Positions 8,814 through 18,416 are shown, counted from the stretch's first letter. The stretch is DNA of 64,000 nucleotides from Nitrosomonas ureae (GCF_001455205.1 NZ_CP013341.1:496001-560000); one strand, 5' to 3'. The notes: generated by a model from the sequence alone, not told the origin. Numbers and translations are program-made.

Positions 8814-10196
8814 TTATGTTTTCTCCCCAAGCAATTGAATCACTTTTTTTTCATCGAAGCCTTTCATGTCTACTTTCAAGTAAGCCACTCTCTCATTAAC
8901 CAATACTAACGCTTCATTGACACCCGATACTGCTGCAAGTTGACGCGATAATTCTCGAGATTGGCCGATGTCCATTTCACCTACGGGATACATTCTGGAA
9001 CGCACAGCAGCAGGGGATTTCATCGTTACAGCCAATACCAACCACACTATCAGCAATGATCCGCAGAACATATATAATGCAGAGCTTCCATGCGTACCGA
9101 ATAAATAACCACCTGCCGCAGCACCGGCAAAAGCGCCCAGAAATTGCGTACTACTGTATACCCCGATTGCTGTCCCCTTCGCACCCACAGGTGCAATCTT
9201 GGAAATCAAGGAAGGCAAGCTAGCTTCCAACAAATTAAATGCCGTAAAAAAAACCAATAATGCAATGGCCGTACCCCATATCGAATCAAACATCATGGCC
9301 AACAATATCTGCCCTATCAGTAAAATAGCGATTGCTGCAACAAACACCTGCTTTAACTTGGCTTTCTTCTCAGAATAAATAATTGCTGGGATAATCAAGA
9401 CAATCGACAGCAATAACACAGGCAAATAAATCTGCCAATGATCACTCGCCGCCATTCCTGCTTGCCGTAAAGTGAGAGGCACAACAAGCCAAAGCGCCAT
9501 TAATGTGGCATGTAAAGCAAAAATACCGTAATTTAAACGCAACAACTGCCTATTCTGCAACACGCTTACAAAACTTGCAGGTGACACTTCGGTATCCGAG
9601 TGAAAGCGACTGATATGCGGATCAGGAATGATCTTCTTCACAACAAGCATCGCAAGTAACGCCAGTATACCGGTCATAGCAAAAATCCCTGGCACGCCTA
9701 TCCATTGATTTAGAACCGGAGCAGCAATCAGGGAAATGGCAAAAACTGTACCAATGGTCATGCCGATCGTCGCCATCGCTTTAGTACGATGCTCTTCTCG
9801 CGTAAGATCCGCTGCGAGAGCCATTACAGCAGCCGATATTGCGCCAGCACCCTGGATGACACGCCCCACTATTACCCAATATATATCCACCGCAATAGCT
9901 GCGATCAAGCTACCAACAGCAAATAAAATCAACCCCAAATATATGACAGGCTTACGTCCAATACGATCGGACAGCCAGCCAAAAGGAATTTGCAGTATAG
10001 CTTGCGTTAAGCCGTATGCTCCTAATGCAATACCGACTAACGTATAATTGTCGCCGCCAGGCAAGTCCTCAGCATAAAAAGCAAACACCGGTAAAATGAT
10101 AAATAGTCCAAACATACGCAAGCCATACACACCGGCCAAACCAATGGTTGCTCGCAATTCTGCCGGAGACATTTTTTCAGATGATGAAGCAGACAT
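8814..10196 (-). CDS. MFS efflux transporter with C-terminal YajR-like domain
   Basis: A 460-residue major facilitator with twelve predicted membrane segments across residues 15-395. The family loop signature GWLSDRIGRKPVIY lies between segments 2 and 3, and RVIQGAGAISAAVMALAADL fits motif C/B-like regions of drug:proton antiporters. The last 60 residues (after MYPVGEMDIGQ) form a small soluble domain like the C-terminal YAM domain of YajR. The substrate is unknown. The gene is immediately upstream of ssb and diverges from uvrA, a conserved arrangement in betaproteobacteria. I use no symbol because orthology to yajR is not proven. Confidence 0.85.
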   Translation of the reverse strand: MSASSSEKMSPAELRATIGLAGVYGLRMFGLFIILPVFAFYAEDLPGGDNYTLVGIALGAYGLTQAILQIPFGWLSDRIGRKPVIYLGLILFAVGSLIAAIAVDIYWVIVGRVIQGAGAISAAVMALAADLTREEHRTKAMATIGMTIGTVFAISLIAAPVLNQWIGVPGIFAMTGILALLAMLVVKKIIPDPHISRFHSDTEVSPASFVSVLQNRQLLRLNYGIFALHATLMALWLVVPLTLRQAGMAASDHWQIYLPVLLLSIVLIIPAIIYSEKKAKLKQVFVAAIAILLIGQILLAMMFDSIWGTAIALLVFFTAFNLLEASLPSLISKIAPVGAKGTAIGVYSSTQFLGAFAGAAAGGYLFGTHGSSALYMFCGSLLIVWLVLAVTMKSPAAVRSRMYPVGEMDIGQSRELSRQLAAVSGVNEALVLVNERVAYLKVDMKGFDEKKVIQLLGEKT

Positions 10197-10262
10197 GAAT
10201 CAAGTTGTTATATTTCTAAAAAGTTGGGTATATTAGCAGGTTGACTCATACATAGATAGTTC

Positions 10263-13082
10263 ATGGAATCCATAAAAATACGCGGTGCACGCACGCATAA
10301 TCTGAAAAATATTCATCTTGACCTACCTCGTAACAAGCTTGTTGTCATTACCGGTCTATCAGGATCAGGAAAATCATCACTTGCATTTGATACGCTTTAT
10401 GCGGAGGGTCAGCGTCGATATGTGGAATCCCTTTCAGCCTATGCAAGACAATTTCTTCAATTGATGGAGAAACCGGATGTTGATTTGATCGAGGGGCTTT
10501 CTCCCGCAATTGCCATCGAACAAAAAGCGACTTCGCACAACCCGCGTTCGACGGTAGGAACTGTGACAGAAATTCATGACTATTTGCGTTTGCTATTCGC
10601 GCGCGTGGGTGATCCTTTTTGCCCTGAACACAACATTGTTCTGACTGCGCAAAGCGTATCACAAATGGTAGATCATGTATTACAGCTACCGCCTGACGCA
10701 CGCTTGATGATCCTTTCTCCGTTAATCGTCGAGCGCAAAGGTGAACAAGCAGAATTATTTGACGAACTGCGCGCACAAGGTTTTGTTCGTTTGCGGATTG
10801 ATGGCGAAGTTTATGAAATCGATGCATTGCCAAGGCTGCAGAAAACCAAGAAACATACCATTGAAGTGGTCATTGACCGCTTGAAGGTTTCTCCGGATGC
10901 TAAACAGCGGCTTGCCGAATCATTCGAAGTTGCATTACGCCATTCGGATGGGCGCGCTTTGGCGGTTGAGATAGATACCTGTCACGAACATTTGTTTTCA
11001 GCCAAATTCAGTTGTCCGGTGTGCAGTTATTCGCTATCCGAACTGGAACCGAGATTATTCTCTTTCAACAATCCATTAGGGGCTTGCAACAAATGCGATG
11101 GCCTGGGGCAGATTACTTTTTTTGATCCAGTACGTGTCGTAGCTTTCCCGCACCTATCACTAGCCGCCGGTGCGGTAAAAAATTGGGATCGGCGCAATCA
11201 GTTTTACTTTCAGTTATTAACTAACCTCGCAACACATTATCGTTTTGATCTGGAAACACCCTTTGAGAAACTGGATGAAGCTATTCGCGACATTATCTTA
11301 TATGGTTCCGGTAAAGAGAAAATACATTTCTCTTATTTGACAGAAAACGGACGCAAGCAACAGGAAACCCATTCTTTTGAAGGAATCATTCCCAATCTGA
11401 CACGTCGCTACAAAGAAACCGAATCACAAACCGTGCGGGAAGAATTGGCTAAATATCTCAATGCACAAACCTGCCCGGATTGCCAGGGTACGCGCTTATG
11501 TCAGGCTGCGCGTCATGTGCATGTTGCCGGACAAGCAATTTACCAGATTAGTGCTTTTCCACTCAAGAAAGCCAAGCAATTTTTTGATCACCTTGAATTA
11601 TCGGGTCACAAGCAATCAATTGCTGAGCGTATCATCAAGGAAATTTCCAACCGTTTACAATTTCTCAATAATGTCGGTCTGGATTACTTATCTTTGGATC
11701 GTTCCGCGGATACACTGTCCGGCGGTGAATCTCAACGTATTCGTTTAGCCAGTCAAATCGGCTCCGGTTTAACGGGTGTCATGTACGTTTTAGATGAGCC
11801 CTCCATCGGTTTGCATCAACGCGATAATGAGCGCCTGCTCAATACACTCAAGAAACTGCGTGATCTGGGTAATAGTGTCATCGTGGTTGAGCATGATCAG
11901 GACGCTATACAGATAGCAGACTATGTTGTGGATATGGGACCGGGCGCCGGTGAGCACGGGGGATTCGTTGTTGCTCAAGGTACACCACAATCAATCCAGG
12001 AAGATAATGATTCTCTGACGGGAAAATTTTTATCCGGTAAATTATCAATAAAAATTCCAGAAAAACGTCATTCTCTCAACGATGATCGGGTACTTCTAAT
12101 CAAAGGCGCCACTGGAAATAATCTCAAGAACGTTACGTTGACTCTACCGATAGGTCTCTTTATTTGTGTGACCGGTGTTTCGGGATCCGGCAAATCCACA
12201 CTCATTAATGAAACGCTACATCGCACAGTCGCTCGCCATCTTTATGGCAGTAATACTGAACCGGCACCCTATCAACACATCGAGGGATTGGCTTTTCTCG
12301 ATAAGGTTATCAATATGGATCAAAGCCCGATTGGACGTACACCGCGTTCCAATCCTGCAACTTATACCGGATTATTCACTCCGATCCGGGAATTATTTGC
12401 CGGGGTGCCCCAAGCACGCGAACGTGGTTATGCACCCGGTCGGTTCTCATTCAATGTCAAAGGGGGCCGGTGCGAAGCCTGTCAAGGTGATGGCATGATA
12501 AAAGTGGAAATGCACTTTCTTCCAGATATTTATGTTACCTGCGATGTATGCCACGGTCATCGGTATAACCGGGAAACTCTGGAAATTCAGTATAAAGGAA
12601 AAAACATTAATGAAATCTTGCAAATGACTGTGGAAAATGCATTTGAATTCTTCAACGCAGTGCCGGTGATTGCCCGGAAACTAAATACATTGCTTGATGT
12701 TGGCCTCGGCTATATCACCTTGGGACAATCCGCCACTACACTCTCCGGCGGAGAGGCGCAGCGGGTAAAACTATCATTGGAGCTCTCCAAGCGCGATACA
12801 GGCCGGACCTTGTATATCCTGGATGAGCCAACAACCGGCCTACATTTCCAGGATATCGATCTGTTGTTGAATGTATTACACCGACTGCGCGATCATGGAA
12901 ATACGGTTGTAGTCATTGAACATAATCTGGATGTCATCAAAACAGCCGACTGGATTATTGATTTAGGCCCGGAAGGTGGTGATGGTGGCGGGTATATCAT
13001 TGCAGAAGGCACGCCGGAAGCGATTGCAGCCAATAAAAACAGTTATACTGGCCATTATCTGCAATCCATGCTGGCAAAATGA
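10263..13082 (+). CDS. uvrA: UvrABC excinuclease subunit A
   Basis: The 939-residue damage-recognition ATPase of nucleotide excision repair. Two ABC-type nucleotide-binding modules are visible: Walker A GLSGSGKSSLAFDTLY near residue 31 and GVSGSGKSTLINE near residue 640, with ABC signatures LSGGESQRIRLASQIG and LSGGEAQRVKLSLELS. Zinc-binding CxxC pairs occur near CPVCSYSLSELEPR and CEACQGDGMIKVEM/CDVCHGHRYN. The length matches the family. The downstream glycerate kinase gene overlaps its stop codon by 4 bases (ATGA). I saw no convincing LexA box in the 66-base gap to the divergent MFS gene. Confidence 0.98.
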   Translation: MESIKIRGARTHNLKNIHLDLPRNKLVVITGLSGSGKSSLAFDTLYAEGQRRYVESLSAYARQFLQLMEKPDVDLIEGLSPAIAIEQKATSHNPRSTVGTVTEIHDYLRLLFARVGDPFCPEHNIVLTAQSVSQMVDHVLQLPPDARLMILSPLIVERKGEQAELFDELRAQGFVRLRIDGEVYEIDALPRLQKTKKHTIEVVIDRLKVSPDAKQRLAESFEVALRHSDGRALAVEIDTCHEHLFSAKFSCPVCSYSLSELEPRLFSFNNPLGACNKCDGLGQITFFDPVRVVAFPHLSLAAGAVKNWDRRNQFYFQLLTNLATHYRFDLETPFEKLDEAIRDIILYGSGKEKIHFSYLTENGRKQQETHSFEGIIPNLTRRYKETESQTVREELAKYLNAQTCPDCQGTRLCQAARHVHVAGQAIYQISAFPLKKAKQFFDHLELSGHKQSIAERIIKEISNRLQFLNNVGLDYLSLDRSADTLSGGESQRIRLASQIGSGLTGVMYVLDEPSIGLHQRDNERLLNTLKKLRDLGNSVIVVEHDQDAIQIADYVVDMGPGAGEHGGFVVAQGTPQSIQEDNDSLTGKFLSGKLSIKIPEKRHSLNDDRVLLIKGATGNNLKNVTLTLPIGLFICVTGVSGSGKSTLINETLHRTVARHLYGSNTEPAPYQHIEGLAFLDKVINMDQSPIGRTPRSNPATYTGLFTPIRELFAGVPQARERGYAPGRFSFNVKGGRCEACQGDGMIKVEMHFLPDIYVTCDVCHGHRYNRETLEIQYKGKNINEILQMTVENAFEFFNAVPVIARKLNTLLDVGLGYITLGQSATTLSGGEAQRVKLSLELSKRDTGRTLYILDEPTTGLHFQDIDLLLNVLHRLRDHGNTVVVIEHNLDVIKTADWIIDLGPEGGDGGGYIIAEGTPEAIAANKNSYTGHYLQSMLAK

Positions 13083-14350
13083 ATCCATGCGATCATTTGC
13101 TGGAAAGCTTTGCAGTAGCTGTCAAAGCTGCCGACCCTACTCACATCATTCCGTCGAATCTTCCTCATCCTCCCCCAGGTCGCACACTTGTTGTGGGCGC
13201 TGGCAAAGCATCTGCCGCGATGGCGATGGCGGTCGAAAACGCATGGCCCGCTGACGCTCGAATCGATGGACTGGTCGTCACTCGTTATGGACACACATTA
13301 CCCACGCATAAAATTAAAGTGGTTGAAGCGGGTCACCCAATACCGGATGAAAATGGCGAGCGTGCAGCACAAAAAATTCTCTCAGCAGCTCAAGCATTAG
13401 AACCTAGTGATCTATTGCTTTGCTTGTTCAGTGGAGGGGGCTCCAGTCTGTTATCTTTGCCAGCCGAAGGTATTTCACTGCAAGACCTTCAAGCAGTCAC
13501 TCATCAACTACTGCGATGTGGAGCGAGCATTCAGGAAATTAACATTGTTCGCAAACATTTATCAGCAATTCAAGGCGGCAAGCTTGCTGCCGCGTGCAGA
13601 GCTCCCATCCTCGCTTTAATTATTTCCGATGTTACTGGAGATGAAGCAACGCATATCGCTTCCGGACCATGCTCCCCTGATCCATCCACATTTTCTGATG
13701 CGCTTGCTGTACTCGCTCGCTACCATCTGGATGTGCCCGCAACAATCCGGCAACTATTATTGGCAGGCATAGAACATGCTATCATCGAAACACCCAAACC
13801 TGGTTCCCCCATCTTTAATCAAGTCGAAAACAGAATTATCGCAAACGCTCATCAATCCTTGGTCGCAGCTGCGGATTATTTCAAAAAACATGAGATAAGT
13901 ACTTTAATACTTGGTGACACAGTAACGGGAGAATCTCGAGAGATTGCCAAATGCTATGCCGCGTTGACGAAAGAAATAAGATTACATCCGCAAAAGCTGA
14001 AGCCACCGTTGGCTCTGTTATCGGGAGGTGAGACAACCGTCACATTGAGAGGCAATGGTCGAGGAGGTCGTAATACCGAGTTCTTGTTGTCATTATTAAT
14101 CGAACTTTCTACTCTTGATAACGTTTATGCACTGGCATGCGATACGGATGGACTGGATGGCAGCGAAAATAATGCTGGAGCACTCATCACCCCGGATTCT
14201 CTGATTCGCGCAAATAAACTTCGCTTGGATCCTGTATCGTTTCTATCTAATAATGACGCCTATACATTTTTCCAACAATTAAATGATTTAATCATTACCG
14301 GTCCCACGCATACCAATGTCAATGATTATCGCGCTATCCTGGTACTCTAA
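13079..14350 (+). CDS. Glycerate 2-kinase (MOFRL family)
   Basis: A 423-residue protein of the GckA/TtuD type, which phosphorylates D-glycerate to 2-phosphoglycerate in glycolate/glyoxylate and tartrate metabolism. The N-terminal half contains VVGAGKASAAMAMAVE and the LFSGGGSSLLSLPA loop. The C-terminal MOFRL domain is seen as LLSGGETTVTLRGNGRGGRN and the ending ITGPTHTNVND. The start codon overlaps the uvrA stop codon (ATGA), indicating coupled translation. Its 3' end overlaps the opposing gene at 14334 by 17 bp. In an autotrophic ammonia oxidiser it could salvage photorespiration-type glycolate; this is an inference. Confidence 0.92.
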   Translation: MNPCDHLLESFAVAVKAADPTHIIPSNLPHPPPGRTLVVGAGKASAAMAMAVENAWPADARIDGLVVTRYGHTLPTHKIKVVEAGHPIPDENGERAAQKILSAAQALEPSDLLLCLFSGGGSSLLSLPAEGISLQDLQAVTHQLLRCGASIQEINIVRKHLSAIQGGKLAAACRAPILALIISDVTGDEATHIASGPCSPDPSTFSDALAVLARYHLDVPATIRQLLLAGIEHAIIETPKPGSPIFNQVENRIIANAHQSLVAAADYFKKHEISTLILGDTVTGESREIAKCYAALTKEIRLHPQKLKPPLALLSGGETTVTLRGNGRGGRNTEFLLSLLIELSTLDNVYALACDTDGLDGSENNAGALITPDSLIRANKLRLDPVSFLSNNDAYTFFQQLNDLIITGPTHTNVNDYRAILVL

Positions 14351-14903
14351 TCGCACACACGCGGTCAACAAAACTTAGTTTCCGATCGCGGTCAATTTGT
14401 ATAGAAGACAAAACCAATCCTTGCTCAAACCATCTGCGAATAACATACTCATAAAATTGCTGGTTCCAAATCACCGGAATAGTTGAAGCTAATTCTTTAC
14501 CGCACGCTGTTAATAGAACATGCCCCAGATCCAAGGAATTATTCTCATTATCCTGAAAGCCTATTTTCGTCGGCCTACCACAATAAAAAAGTCGCGTATG
14601 TTTTCCCAATCCTTTTTTTACGAAACCTTTACTCTCAAATGTAATTAAACCAATATTCTCTAAATGCTTTAATACTGATAGAGTGATTCCTTGCTTTGAA
14701 TAAACCTCATTCTCCACATCAAAAATAAGCAACAACGGTTCACCTTGCACCCATGAAAACTGACAGAGCATCACAAAAACGCATTTCTCTTTCTGAGTTA
14801 AATCGAAAAATACATTTAAATCATTCATCGGCAATGCTCTTTTGTTTGCATGATCTCTTCCATAAATAATGAACCGATTCGATTTTATCGATGGCTGAAT
14901 CAT
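14334..14903 (-). CDS. Protein resembling the C-terminal part of DUF2806 proteins
   Basis: About 190 residues with no signal peptide or membrane segment. The N-terminal half looks like a winged-helix-like module (FFDLTQKEKCVFVMLCQF, then SVLKHLENIGLITFES). The C-terminal part has LLTACGKELAS and FYEYVIRRWFEQGLVL. From memory these resemble the C-terminal half of DUF2806 proteins, which are usually longer, so this may be a shortened version; the match needs a profile search. ATG 14903 is used; a TTG 4 codons earlier is possible, and neither has a clear ribosome binding site. The gene follows the membrane protein gene closely and overlaps the glycerate kinase gene tail to tail. Confidence 0.6.
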   Translation of the reverse strand: MIQPSIKSNRFIIYGRDHANKRALPMNDLNVFFDLTQKEKCVFVMLCQFSWVQGEPLLLIFDVENEVYSKQGITLSVLKHLENIGLITFESKGFVKKGLGKHTRLFYCGRPTKIGFQDNENNSLDLGHVLLTACGKELASTIPVIWNQQFYEYVIRRWFEQGLVLSSIQIDRDRKLSFVDRVCAIRVPG

Positions 14904-14916
14904 TATTATATACAAG

Positions 14917-15363
14917 CTATTTTTCTGATTTTTCTTCTATTTTCTCTAGATGTCTTGCTTCAGTCGTTGTCTCTGTATCATCTATATTTGTTGATTCTGC
15001 ATGCTCGATTTCATTTACTTGCACATTTGATCCATTCTTGAGTTTTGGCGCCTTCTCTATCTTACGAGATTTAATTTCTCTATTAATTTCATTCAGGAAT
15101 GCAGCATTATCTTTACGCTGCTTTTCACTTTTATACCATGATGCGCACGTAATAGTACCCATAATTATTAACAAAATGCTTAATACGTCGATGCCATCAA
15201 AAAAGATAAATACAATACCTGTTGAAATTGCAAATGCCCCTAATATAGCTGTAAACAGCCACATTTTTGAACCGGAACCTGGGCCATTGCTTCGTTTGTT
15301 CCATGACTCAAGATTATCACGTGTTGAAATAAGCTCTTCATCAGTCCATTTTTTCATACTCAT
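14917..15363 (-). CDS. Small membrane protein with charged C-terminal tail, unknown function
   Basis: A 148-residue protein not matched to a known family. After a short polar N-terminus (MSMKKWTDEELISTRDN) there are two hydrophobic segments (about residues 33-53 and 57-75). A long charged region rich in Glu, Lys and Thr follows (about 80-148), probably a cytoplasmic helix or coiled coil. I chose ATG 15363 because AGAGAGG lies 8 bases upstream; a longer frame reaching 15402 lacks a ribosome site. The gene is separated from the DUF2806-like gene by about a dozen bases, so the two may act together. Confidence 0.6.
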   Translation of the reverse strand: MSMKKWTDEELISTRDNLESWNKRSNGPGSGSKMWLFTAILGAFAISTGIVFIFFDGIDVLSILLIIMGTITCASWYKSEKQRKDNAAFLNEINREIKSRKIEKAPKLKNGSNVQVNEIEHAESTNIDDTETTTEARHLEKIEEKSEK

Positions 15364-15435
15364 ATTTGAAACCTCTCTATAAACATCAATCAATAATAGC
15401 AATCATAGAGATTCATTATATTTCTTTCTGACAAT

Positions 15436-15463
15436 AAAAAAGGCACCAAATGGTGCCTTTTTT
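15436..15463 (-). terminator. Strong intrinsic terminator after the porin gene
   Basis: Six A, GGCACC, loop AAAT, GGTGCC, six T: a perfect stem of 12 pairs including the A/T tract. It lies 17 bases past the porin stop codon. The symmetric A and T runs would let it work on both strands, but the plus-strand side has no gene that needs it. Confidence 0.92.
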
Positions 15464-15479
15464 ACAAAACCAAGTTGGT

Positions 15480-16682
15480 TTAGAAGTTGTGACGCATACC
15501 TACAGAATAAGTATTATGGTCTCTGAGCGGGTTAACTGCTGCTTTATCATCAAGCATACCCCGTTGATAACCACCAAACAGACTTGAGCGCTTGCTGAGG
15601 TTATGTATCAGACCCACAGTAAAAGTACTGACTTCATGCTTAAGTGCAGTGGCAGTTGCGTTAGCATCTGACATACCACCTTGAGCGATAAAGCTGGTAT
15701 TACCCCAGTCATATTGACCACTGGCAAACCAGAGATGGCCATCACCACCCAGATTCATTGCTGAATTACAGTGCGAACGTGAATCCAAAGCACCAGTACC
15801 TGGGTTACCCAAGGCAGCAGCATTGGAACAAGTAGCTGCACCTACTGCATTACTAACTCTTTCATATTGACCGCTGAGCTTGAAGTTTTGAAAACCCCAC
15901 ATCAAACCACCACGCCACACGTGCTCATTGTTATTTAAACCTAAAACTGTTCTTTGTCGAGTACTAATATTATCGCGGGAATATCCACCGAATAAACCTA
16001 GATTATGACCTGCAACTTGTGCTTCATATTTACCTGCGACTTGGAAGTCCCACTCACCATCTTCACCACCTGAATTGGCTATGCTTCCCTGGTAGGTATC
16101 TGACCCAGGAATAAAATTCGCTTGATCCAACCGATTAGAGTCACCAGGCATTAATATACCTGCAAAACTGAACCCTTCAACCCGTGGCGAATCAAAACGC
16201 ACAGCACTATTTACAAAACTTTGAGCGCCTGAACCTAAACCATTAGCAGAAGCAGTCATGGTACCACCACTGCCTGCAGCCTGTAGAGTGGTGTATGCAA
16301 ACGGATCAATCGTCATACCGCCCGCAAAATCTTTAAATGGAGATTGAACACGGCCAAATTTCACTTCACCCCAGCTATCGTTTGCCAACGCTACCCAACG
16401 TTCACGCGCAACACCCAATGCACCACTGCCAGTACTAAAACCATATTCAACATGCGCCTTTGCTTTCAAACCACCGCCTAAATTCTCAGTTACATGCATC
16501 CCCATTCTTGAACGGCCTGTATCATCACCGATAAGAGCCTGACTACTTTGACCGTCTTTATTAACTGTAGCATACTCGGCTTGCACACTACCGAAAAGCG
16601 TTACATTCGTTCCTTGTGCTGACACAACCATCGGGGCTGCAAGTACGCCAGCTACTGCCAGCGATATAAGTTTCTTCTTCAT
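15480..16682 (-). CDS. Gram-negative general porin (outer membrane)
   Basis: A 400-residue trimeric-type porin. The signal peptide MKKKLISLAVAGVLAAPMVVSAQG is cleaved after SAQ or nearby, and the barrel starts with TNVTLFGSVQAEYATV. The mature part shows alternating beta strands, a constriction-loop segment and the terminal strand ending SVGMRHNF with the C-terminal Phe that outer membrane proteins need for assembly. The start is ATG 16682, with AAGGAGAA upstream. Reading the frame further upstream to 16925 gives a non-signal-like, Cys-rich stretch made of the leader RNA region, so that extension is rejected. The family is the betaproteobacterial Porin_4 type; the substrate is not predicted. 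Confidence 0.93.
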   Translation of the reverse strand: MKKKLISLAVAGVLAAPMVVSAQGTNVTLFGSVQAEYATVNKDGQSSQALIGDDTGRSRMGMHVTENLGGGLKAKAHVEYGFSTGSGALGVARERWVALANDSWGEVKFGRVQSPFKDFAGGMTIDPFAYTTLQAAGSGGTMTASANGLGSGAQSFVNSAVRFDSPRVEGFSFAGILMPGDSNRLDQANFIPGSDTYQGSIANSGGEDGEWDFQVAGKYEAQVAGHNLGLFGGYSRDNISTRQRTVLGLNNNEHVWRGGLMWGFQNFKLSGQYERVSNAVGAATCSNAAALGNPGTGALDSRSHCNSAMNLGGDGHLWFASGQYDWGNTSFIAQGGMSDANATATALKHEVSTFTVGLIHNLSKRSSLFGGYQRGMLDDKAAVNPLRDHNTYSVGMRHNF

Positions 16683-16699
16683 ACGGAAGTTCTCCTTTA

Positions 16700-16790
16700 A
16701 TGTTAAAACGATTGGGGCCGTCCTTTTTGCCCTACTACACTCCAGTGGAATGCACCCCGCTTGTCCGGACCCCCCGACTCGGAGGGTTTG
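16700..16790 (-). promoter_or_regulatory. GC-rich, foldable 5' leader of the porin gene
   Basis: The 100 bases before the porin ribosome site are much more GC-rich than their surroundings and can fold. CATTCCACTGGAGTG forms a small hairpin. The block GGGGCCGTCC (plus strand 16714-16723) can pair with GGACCCCCC (16767-16775) as two 4-bp helices separated by a 2-base internal mismatch, closing a branched domain. An alternative hairpin uses the CCCTCC/GGGGGG segments beyond it. Mutually exclusive pairings suggest a regulatory leader or a small-RNA target, but no known riboswitch family is recognised. Confidence 0.45.
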
Positions 16791-16800
16791 ATTTGATTGT

Positions 16801-17320
16801 GCCGAACACATAAGCATTCTGCAAGAAAAACGAGCATATTTTACAAATTTAACCACCACGATGTTGCATCCAAACAACACTCCTGTTGTTTTTCTGACTA
16901 TAATTTTATTTTTTATATATTTCACTCAAGCTTAATTCAGGATTAGCCATGCATGTATGACTTGAAAAATACATACTTGATCATTCATTTCCAAGCTTAA
17001 AGTGCGACTCGAATTGCAAAGCAATTTAAATCTAAAATCAATACTAACTTTAAGACCCGTATTTGTGGGTTAAGCCCAAAAATTCTATGAGTTTGCGCAA
17101 AATTCCGATATTACCCGCATAAAAACATGATTGAATCGATAAACCCTTATTCTATTATCTATCAAATCATATAGATAAAACACAAAACACCTTGAGTGTT
17201 TCCATTATCCGTCAGATTTTGCAAATACCCTATAGTTACGCTCGTTTTTTTACATTACTGATAAGAAAGTTTCAGTTATCATTTCACTTCCCTCACTAAC
17301 TTTATTGATGCTGTTATGAC
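16801..17320. other. Intergenic region between porin and L,D-transpeptidase genes
   Basis: About 520 bases of AT-rich sequence separate these divergent genes. It must contain both promoters. No gene, tRNA or strong repeat is visible. There are several A/T tracts and no clear sigma-70 pair at a fixed distance from either start codon. Confidence 0.55.
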
Positions 17321-18316
17321 ATGATCATGAACAAAACTCAGCTATTTTTTCTCCCTGCTATAGCCTTTCTTTTTACGATTACCATTGTTCGAGCTGAAAC
17401 ATGGACTCTTCCTCCACCCGGCATTGATATTTTCGGTCAAATAAAAACCATGCACGCCAGCAGCTCAGAAACATTGCTTGATATCGCCAGGCAATACGAT
17501 ATTGGTCAAATAGAAATCTTACTGGCCAATCCTAACGTTGACCGCTGGCTACCTGAAGATGGTGTCACGGTTATCCTGCCAAGCCGCTATATTATCCCCC
17601 GGGCCGAGCGAAAAGGTTTAGTATTAAATTTACCCGAAATGAGGATTTACTATTTCCCTGAACCTAAAAAAGGGGAAAAACCTACCGTCACTACTCACCC
17701 GGTTGGGATCGGCAGAATGGATTGGGTAACACCTTTGGGTATCTCTAGAATAATTGAAAAAAAGAAAGATCCAACTTGGATACCCCCAAAATCGCTTCAA
17801 ATGGATAGAATTGCAAATGGTGAGCCACCCTATCCCAGCATAGTGCCACCAGGCCCGACTAATCCATTAGGGCGGCATGCAATGAGATTAAGTATTGGTA
17901 GCGGTAGTTACCTAATACATGGCACTATCAAGCCATTTGGTGTTGGAATGCGCGTTTCGGCTGGATGTGTTCGCATGTACCCAGAAGATATTGAAGCATT
18001 ATTTGATAAAGTTCCGGTCGGTACGCAAGTGCAAGTGGTCAATCAACCCATTAAACTCGGCTGGTTATTAGATTCACTTTTCATTGAGCTTCATCCCCCA
18101 CTGGAAGAAGACGAATCAAAATATATCGACTACCAGCTAATAGTAATCGATGCAATTAATGATTTTCTCTTATTAAGTAATAACAAAAGAAATATTCCGG
18201 TAAATTTTGAAATCGATCAGGAAGCCTTAAAACAAGCCATAATTGAAAAAAGCGGAATTCCTATTTTAATCTCACGCACTCAAACTCAGATTCATTCACA
18301 AAACTTAAGCAATTAA
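17321..18316 (+). CDS. L,D-transpeptidase with LysM-like domain (ErfK/YcfS type)
   Basis: A 331-residue exported enzyme. A signal peptide (residues 1-25, ending IVRAETW) precedes a LysM-like segment (SSSETLLDIARQYDIGQIE, about residues 47-92), which binds peptidoglycan. The YkuD catalytic domain follows, with His200-Gly201 and the active-site motif SAGCVRMYPED around Cys216. Family members such as E. coli ErfK, YcfS and YbiS attach Braun's lipoprotein to peptidoglycan. An Lpp-like gene lies just downstream on the other strand, which fits this role. The start may be ATG 17321 or the ATG two codons later. Regulation is not visible. Confidence 0.92.
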   Translation: MIMNKTQLFFLPAIAFLFTITIVRAETWTLPPPGIDIFGQIKTMHASSSETLLDIARQYDIGQIEILLANPNVDRWLPEDGVTVILPSRYIIPRAERKGLVLNLPEMRIYYFPEPKKGEKPTVTTHPVGIGRMDWVTPLGISRIIEKKKDPTWIPPKSLQMDRIANGEPPYPSIVPPGPTNPLGRHAMRLSIGSGSYLIHGTIKPFGVGMRVSAGCVRMYPEDIEALFDKVPVGTQVQVVNQPIKLGWLLDSLFIELHPPLEEDESKYIDYQLIVIDAINDFLLLSNNKRNIPVNFEIDQEALKQAIIEKSGIPILISRTQTQIHSQNLSN

Positions 18317-18370
18317 TTTTACAGCAGCTTAACTAAACATAAACACAATTCAATTACAAATACATATAAA

Positions 18371-18392
18371 AAACCCCTCTTAAGAGGGGTTT
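18371..18392. terminator. Bidirectional terminator between ldt and lpp-like genes
   Basis: AAACCCCTCTTAAGAGGGGTTT is a perfect palindrome flanked by A and T runs. It lies 55 bases after the transpeptidase stop codon and 25 bases past the stop of the convergent lipoprotein gene, so it can end both transcripts. Confidence 0.9.
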
Positions 18393-18416
18393 CTGAATAC
18401 AAGAACTATTAACCGC

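Noticed and set aside
10197..10262. LexA box between uvrA and the MFS gene
   Set aside because: No convincing CTGT-N8-ACAG match was seen.
16683..16925. N-terminal extension of the porin frame
   Set aside because: It translates the GC-rich leader, lacks a signal peptide at the right place, and the true start at 16682 has a strong ribosome site and a normal signal peptide.
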